Shown here piece by piece: positions 60,269 to 64,000 of a stretch of 64,000 nt of DNA. This stretch comes from Mesorhizobium sp. ORS 3324 (lineage in GTDB: Bacteria > Pseudomonadota > Alphaproteobacteria > Rhizobiales > Rhizobiaceae), in the NCBI GenBank assembly GCA_000824825.2, contig LM655246.1:22468-86467 (forward strand). The letters are read 5' to 3'. A model generated the notes under the pieces. The model had not been told where the DNA came from. It saw nothing but the letters and a program-made list of their open reading frames with translations, and did not search any database. Both the position numbers and the translations under genes were made by a program. Each line of letters starts with the position of its first letter. Within the stretch, counting starts at the first letter, position 1.

Positions 60269-61251
60269 GCAGTCTGCGCGCCGCGATTGTTCAAGATCAA
60301 GGCGCATTTGACGATCTTGAACGACAGTGGTGGCCGCTCTGGTGGCAAAGCACGTCTGCTACACCCTTCCAATCACCCGCCTGGCTGTTGTCATGGTGGC
60401 GGACATTTTCACCGGGTGATCTCAGCGCGATTGCCGTGTGGAGCGGAAATGACCTGGTCGGCCTGGCACCCCTTTACCTGGAACAGCATGCTTGCGGTCG
60501 GCGATTGCTGCCAGTCGGAATCTCGCTGAGTGATTACCTGGATATTCTGTGCGTTCCTGGCCAGGAAGCAGGAGTAGGCGCCGCTCTTGTCGAGGCAGCG
60601 CTGTCGCTGGAATGGTCGCAATGGATCCTGCCTGACCTGCCAGCTGAGGCTGCCTCGCTTCGCCTTGCGCTGCCGAACGTCGAGGAGAGGCGATCAAGCG
60701 ATCATGCCGCTTGTCCAGTGCTCTCGCTCGCCGGCCATGAGACGGTCGAAAGCGCGATCCCAGCACGACGAAGACGCCAGCTGCGCCGCGCCGAGAGAGC
60801 AGCGCAACGACGAGGAGCTGTGGCCATCGGGCGATATGAGGCCAATGCGGAAGAGTTCATCGACCAGCTGGTTCGACTGCACCGTGCCCGCTGGGCTGGA
60901 CAGGGCGTACTCACAGATTTGGCGCAGGCATTCCACAGGCAGGTCCTGCCTCGGCTTGCTGCGAACGATCTGGCGCGATGCTGGCTGATCGAAATCGGCG
61001 GCGCTGTCGTCGGCGCCTATTACGGCTTTCATCACCGTGGCCGCGCCTATGCCTATCTTGGCGGTTTCGACCCGGCCTATGCTGAGGAGAGCCCTGGCGC
61101 GATCCTGATCGGCAGGGCAATTGCCGAAGCTGCTCGGGAGGGGGCGCGAGAGTTCGATTTCCTGCGCGGGCGGGAGAGCTACAAATACGGCTGGGGCGCC
61201 GTCGACCGATGGACGGCGCAAAGGGTCTGGATACGGAGCTTGCCGCCATGA
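60265..61251 (+). CDS. FemAB/GNAT-type acyltransferase, cluster gene 17
   Basis: 328 aa. TPFQSPAWLLSWWRTF at the N-terminus and the C-terminal block AYAYLGGFDPAYAEESPGAI ... FDFLRGRESYKYGW are hallmarks of the FemAB-related BioF2/GNAT-like family, which acylates amino sugars or polysaccharides. A likely step after deacetylation. The start is TTG 60265, overlapping the previous stop as TTGA, with CAGGGG upstream; the longer frame from 60148 lies inside the previous gene. Confidence 0.84.
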   Translation: MSSLRAAIVQDQGAFDDLERQWWPLWWQSTSATPFQSPAWLLSWWRTFSPGDLSAIAVWSGNDLVGLAPLYLEQHACGRRLLPVGISLSDYLDILCVPGQEAGVGAALVEAALSLEWSQWILPDLPAEAASLRLALPNVEERRSSDHAACPVLSLAGHETVESAIPARRRRQLRRAERAAQRRGAVAIGRYEANAEEFIDQLVRLHRARWAGQGVLTDLAQAFHRQVLPRLAANDLARCWLIEIGGAVVGAYYGFHHRGRAYAYLGGFDPAYAEESPGAILIGRAIAEAAREGAREFDFLRGRESYKYGWGAVDRWTAQRVWIRSLPP

Positions 61252-62162
61252 CCGTGACAGAACAGGACCGAGCGACCGCGCGGCGCGTTCTCCAGGATTG
61301 CATGGCGAACGGACTTTCCCCCGAAGTTACGGTCGCCAGATTGGCCCTCTGTCTCAAGCCAGACATCCAGGCGGAGGAGCTTAAGAATATCGCAATGGAG
61401 ATGGGTTCACACACCCCCCATCAGAGAGGCTGGCTCGAGGAGATAGCCACGCTTCTTTCTTGCCAGGCGGATAGGTTTGATAATCTCCGGGCCGCGGCAG
61501 CTTGCGTCATTCATGAGCGCCTGAGCGAGGAAACGCATGAGATGACTGTCGCCCGACTGGCCTGCGGCTTCGACAAGGCGGCCGCTATTTCTCCAGCTGC
61601 AAGCGTCCAGCTCTCGTCTCTTGGCGAGGAGGAAAGGCTTTCGGCTGCAACGGCCGAGATCACTTCTTGGCTGGAGCAGCAAGGCATTATTGGCCCGGAT
61701 AAGACAATACTCGATATCGGTTGTGGCATTGGCCGCTTCGAATACGCGCTCTGCTCGAGAGTAAGGCATATTGTCGGCATCGATATCTCCTGTGGGATGC
61801 TCGCAATCGCGCGCCGACGGTGTGCCGGCCTCTCCAACGTGGAGTTGCGCCAGACCTCGGGGCTCGACCTTGGCGAATTCGAGGTGGCCAGTTTCGATGC
61901 CATATTGGCTCTAGACTGCTTCCCCTATCTGGTTCTGGCGGGCATCGCCGAACAACACTTCAGCGAGATGGCGCGCGTCCTGCGGCCAGCGGGCAAAGCG
62001 GCAATTCTCAACTATTCATATCGCATGTCGACGGCCCTCGATGCTTGCGATATCCGCCGTCTCGCCCACATGTGCGCCATGGATGTGATTGTCGATGGCG
62101 AGAAGCCTTTCCGTCGCTGGGACGGCACAGCCTTCCTCGTTCGTCGTGTCGGCGGAACATAA
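61248..62162 (+). CDS. Class I methyltransferase with helical N-terminal domain, cluster gene 18
   Basis: 304 aa. The first ~130 residues are helical with a repeated VTVARLAL / MTVARLAC element. The rest is a SAM-binding fold: ILDIGCGIGRFEYAL, VGIDISCGMLAIARRRC, ALDCFPYLVLAG. Last gene of the cluster; an EcfG promoter for the next gene starts at its end. ATGA overlap with the acyltransferase. Confidence 0.83.
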   Translation: MTVTEQDRATARRVLQDCMANGLSPEVTVARLALCLKPDIQAEELKNIAMEMGSHTPHQRGWLEEIATLLSCQADRFDNLRAAAACVIHERLSEETHEMTVARLACGFDKAAAISPAASVQLSSLGEEERLSAATAEITSWLEQQGIIGPDKTILDIGCGIGRFEYALCSRVRHIVGIDISCGMLAIARRRCAGLSNVELRQTSGLDLGEFEVASFDAILALDCFPYLVLAGIAEQHFSEMARVLRPAGKAAILNYSYRMSTALDACDIRRLAHMCAMDVIVDGEKPFRRWDGTAFLVRRVGGT

Positions 62163-62178
62163 CCGACAGACGGAAGTT
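62154..62178 (+). promoter_or_regulatory. EcfG-type promoter for the 72-aa protein
   Basis: Exact GGAAC-N17-GTT, 49 bases before the ATG at 62228; it overlaps the last codons of the methyltransferase. Confidence 0.7.
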
Positions 62179-62227
62179 GGGGCGCCGAACCGCTTCCGCA
62201 GAGGCTGGCAGACACAAGGAGAAAATG

Positions 62228-62446
62228 ATGGCATCCGGCGGTAAAAAACACATGGGCCGCGGCAGTCAGGGCAAAGGTTCCGGGACCGGTGCGAAGACCC
62301 AGCTTCCCAAAGATATGCTCGGTGACAATGACATACTGTCGAACCGGGACAAGAAGCAGCACACAAAACAACGCGGTCAAGACGGCAATAGGATCAAAAC
62401 TGATCAGTATCAGGACCACACTGCCAACCGGATCCGAGGACATTGA
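62228..62446 (+). CDS. Small Gly/Lys/Gln-rich hydrophilic protein
   Basis: 72 aa, disordered: GGKKHMGRGSQGKGSGTGAK near the start and DKKQHTKQRGQDGN later. ACAAGGAG lies seven bases before ATG 62228 (ATG 62225 is too close). Hydrophilin-like; similar short proteins are often in general-stress regulons. Confidence 0.7.
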   Translation: MASGGKKHMGRGSQGKGSGTGAKTQLPKDMLGDNDILSNRDKKQHTKQRGQDGNRIKTDQYQDHTANRIRGH

Positions 62447-62639
62447 CCTTTGCGCTTGCTCTCACAAGACTTTGCAGGCCCGCAACGATCGGAATGTTTG
62501 GTCCAAGAAAGCAGGCTGCTTTCTGCGCATAATCTACCGCAGGGCCGAAGCTGATCGGCGGCCAGAAGCGCCTTGCAAACTCAGGCCGTCTATGTTCTCA
62601 GTGGACTTCGAACGGACCACGTTTGCGAAGAGAAATGCC

Positions 62640-62816
62640 ATGTCTCATCCGCGCCAGCGCGATCTCGCCAGCCAGGAAAGTCTGGGCATAGACCAAGAGA
62701 TTGCGTTGCTTTTGACCGCCATCGAGCAGGAAACAGTTCCTGATCGGCTGACCAAGCTCGCGACAGAGTTGCAGAATGCGCTGATCCAGAAGCGTCGTTG
62801 CGAAAAGGAGGAATGA
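62640..62816 (+). CDS. NepR-like anti-sigma factor candidate
   Basis: 58 aa. The helical segment LGIDQEIALLLTAIEQETVP followed by DRLTKLATELQNAL fits the NepR consensus (hydrophobic helix, ExVPDRxxxLxxxL). NepR binds EcfG sigma factors and is released by phosphorylated PhyR. Here it is convergent with the sigma gene, 12 bases apart, not cotranscribed as usual. No phyR is visible. Call rests on a short motif. Confidence 0.55.
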   Translation: MSHPRQRDLASQESLGIDQEIALLLTAIEQETVPDRLTKLATELQNALIQKRRCEKEE

Positions 62817-62828
62817 TAGAGGCCGTCG

Positions 62829-63410
62829 TCAACGGCTGTCAGCGCTTCGGTCCCACTCCTCTTGCGATAGATGATCGTGTCTTTCGACCACCGCTTGCGA
62901 TGAGCTTTCATCAAGGAATTCCAGGACGCCTGAACGCGCGCGGTTGAGACGACTTTTCACAGTTCCCACGGCGCAATTGCAAATTCCAGCCGTTTCTTCA
63001 TAGCTGACGCCCAGTACGCCGATCAGCATCAAAACTTCGCGCTGATGTTCGGGAAGCTTCTGGATGGCCTGGTACACTTCCTTGCTGCGGATCGACCACT
63101 CCTGGGAAGGTTCCGAAATTGGTCGCCTGGAGGCGCAGTCAAGCAATCCAGGCGCTTCCCTGCCGGCCGCCTTGATACGCGTGTAATGCGTGTTGCGCAT
63201 GATGGTGAAGAGCCAGGACTTCAAACGTGTTCCCGGCTCGAACTTATCCAGGTTGGCAAGCGCCTTGGTCAAGGTCTCTTGCACCAGGTCATCTGCATCA
63301 TCAGGCGCACGGCAAAAGGTTCGCGCAAAAGCGCGCAAGGCAGGAATGAGATCAACGATGGCGAATTTGCATGGTGAGCAATCTGGCGCGGCATGACCAT
63401 TGGGTAACAC
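62829..63410 (-). CDS. ecfG: ECF sigma factor, EcfG (general stress response) type
   Basis: 193 aa. Sigma2: DDADDLVQETLTKALANLDK and RLKSWLFTIMRNTHYTRIKA. Sigma4: LPEHQREVLMLIGVLGVSYE and CAVGTVKSRLNRAR. The pattern is that of alphaproteobacterial EcfG. Start must be the GTG at 63410, because no in-frame ATG precedes the sigma2 core. A GGAAC-N17-ATT motif lies upstream (63455-63479). It is the natural candidate to read the GGAAC-N17-GTT promoters of this window. Confidence 0.86.
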   Translation of the reverse strand: MLPNGHAAPDCSPCKFAIVDLIPALRAFARTFCRAPDDADDLVQETLTKALANLDKFEPGTRLKSWLFTIMRNTHYTRIKAAGREAPGLLDCASRRPISEPSQEWSIRSKEVYQAIQKLPEHQREVLMLIGVLGVSYEETAGICNCAVGTVKSRLNRARSGVLEFLDESSSQAVVERHDHLSQEEWDRSADSR

Positions 63411-63454
63411 GACTCGAACCCCGCAGAGAGAGTTGAAGGAGATTGATTAAGGAG

Positions 63455-63479
63455 AATGCGTGACAATGACGATCGTTCC
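63455..63479 (-). promoter_or_regulatory. Variant EcfG-like promoter for the sigma gene (ATT -10)
   Basis: Minus-strand GGAAC-N17-ATT, 45 bases before the GTG at 63410. Would allow autoregulation. Confidence 0.35.
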
Positions 63480-63519
63480 TGTTGCAAACGATCTTGCTCA
63501 CACACCCTTGGTCAGGGAC

Positions 63520-63995
63520 CTAGAGGAGCCAGCTTGCGACCAGGCCAACCGAGGCTGCAAAAGTTGCTACTGTCGTGACGCTCCCGAGGATGTTCATGCC
63601 CCGGCTGTTGACTGCCTCGCCCATAATCTCGCGATTGTTGGTCATGAAAATGATCAACAGCAGCAGAGTGGAAAAGCCTTGGACGATGCCAGCCCAGACC
63701 AGTGCCCGCATTGGATTGAAACAACAAAATTGAGGCTAACTGCACGCACCGTGATTGCCCCTGTTCCCAGATAGAAGCCCGGCGCGTGCTTGCGGATTGG
63801 CATTCATGCCGGCCTCCAGTTCATTGCCCGCGCCAGATCGAACGCACCGCCGGTGGTCATAACAGGAACGGGCAGGAAGCCGACACCCACACCGGCGGCA
63901 AAGATCATGCCCGACGCATCGCCGGTGAGTGCAACCAGGAATCGGTCCTCGACGACGAGGATCTTAAGGCCGGATAATGGGGCGCTCTTGTTCAT
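63520..63995 (-). pseudogene. Decayed NRAMP-type metal transporter joined to a receiver-domain start
   Basis: Read on the minus strand, ATG 63995 opens with NKSAPLSGLKILVVEDRFLV, the start of a response-regulator receiver. It then switches to ALTGDASGMIFAAGVGVGFL and PVMTTGGAFDLARAMNW, an NRAMP helix region, and stops at 63804. The next NRAMP parts are in other frames: PGFYLGTGAITV and SLNFVV, then MRALVWAGIVQGFSTLLLLI and MTNNREIMGEAVNSRGMNIL (63520-63711). At least two frameshifts and a deletion separate them. Confidence 0.7.
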
Positions 63996-64000
63996 TCGTG

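Noticed and set aside
1..64000. Mobile island hallmarks (tRNA att site, integrase, IS)
   Set aside because: No tRNA, integrase, transposase or terminal repeat was recognised; the island character rests on shared promoters only.

Overview
The window looks like chromosomal or megaplasmid DNA of a rhizobial alphaproteobacterium, probably Mesorhizobium or a close relative. The signs are high G+C, tightly overlapping ATGA/TGATG operons, DUF1236, DUF3606 and DUF3309 small stress proteins, paired Ku genes, and an EcfG-type sigma factor whose promoter motif recurs across the window. I see no rRNA, tRNA, CRISPR array, transposase or phage gene.

Layout. (1) 1-9925, minus strand: alternative complex III (actABCDEF) followed by a small membrane protein, a Sco1/SenC copper chaperone and caa3-type oxidase genes coxB and coxA, the last cut by the window edge. 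(2) 10198-36444: a stress island of short transcription units. It holds a PPC-domain protein, a YdeP-type molybdopterin oxidoreductase, an isochorismatase-fold hydrolase, an NHEJ set (ATP-dependent ligase, two Ku), a nucleotidyltransferase/phosphoesterase pair, AlkB, a PQQ-type sugar dehydrogenase, DUF4142, DUF1236 and DUF1269-like proteins, a TPP enzyme, an AI-2E family permease and many tiny disordered or single-helix proteins. (3) 36647-45840, plus strand: first half of a glycan/inositol cluster (two epimerases, a B12-type radical SAM protein, a GT4 and three CgeB-like glycosyltransferases, a UDP-glucuronate-decarboxylase-like SDR). (4) 46183-52491, mostly minus strand: a second aa3-type oxidase operon (coxB-coxA-coxC-ctaG) and a cytochrome c pair. 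(5) 53052-62162, plus strand: second half of the cluster (inositol-1-phosphate synthase, histidine phosphatase, CgeB-like GT, nucleotidyltransferase, methyltransferase, rearranged GH-A glycosidase, PIG-L deacetylase, GT4, FemAB/GNAT acyltransferase, second methyltransferase). (6) 62228-64000: a small stress protein, a NepR-like anti-sigma candidate, an ECF sigma factor of EcfG type, and a decayed NRAMP transporter.

How it fits together. By eye I found 23 copies of GGAAC-N17-GTT, the EcfG (general stress response) promoter consensus, plus six N18 variants. Nearly all lie just upstream of a gene start on the correct strand. They stand before both oxidase systems, the cytochrome c pair, both halves of the glycan cluster and most of the small stress genes. 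My reading is that this is a general-stress-response island that deploys alternative respiration, DNA end joining and an uncharacterised inositol/sugar-derived metabolite together. Its most unusual parts are the split glycan cluster, a glycosidase whose barrel order looks circularly permuted, and a CoxB whose cytochrome c domain appears to have become a separate gene.
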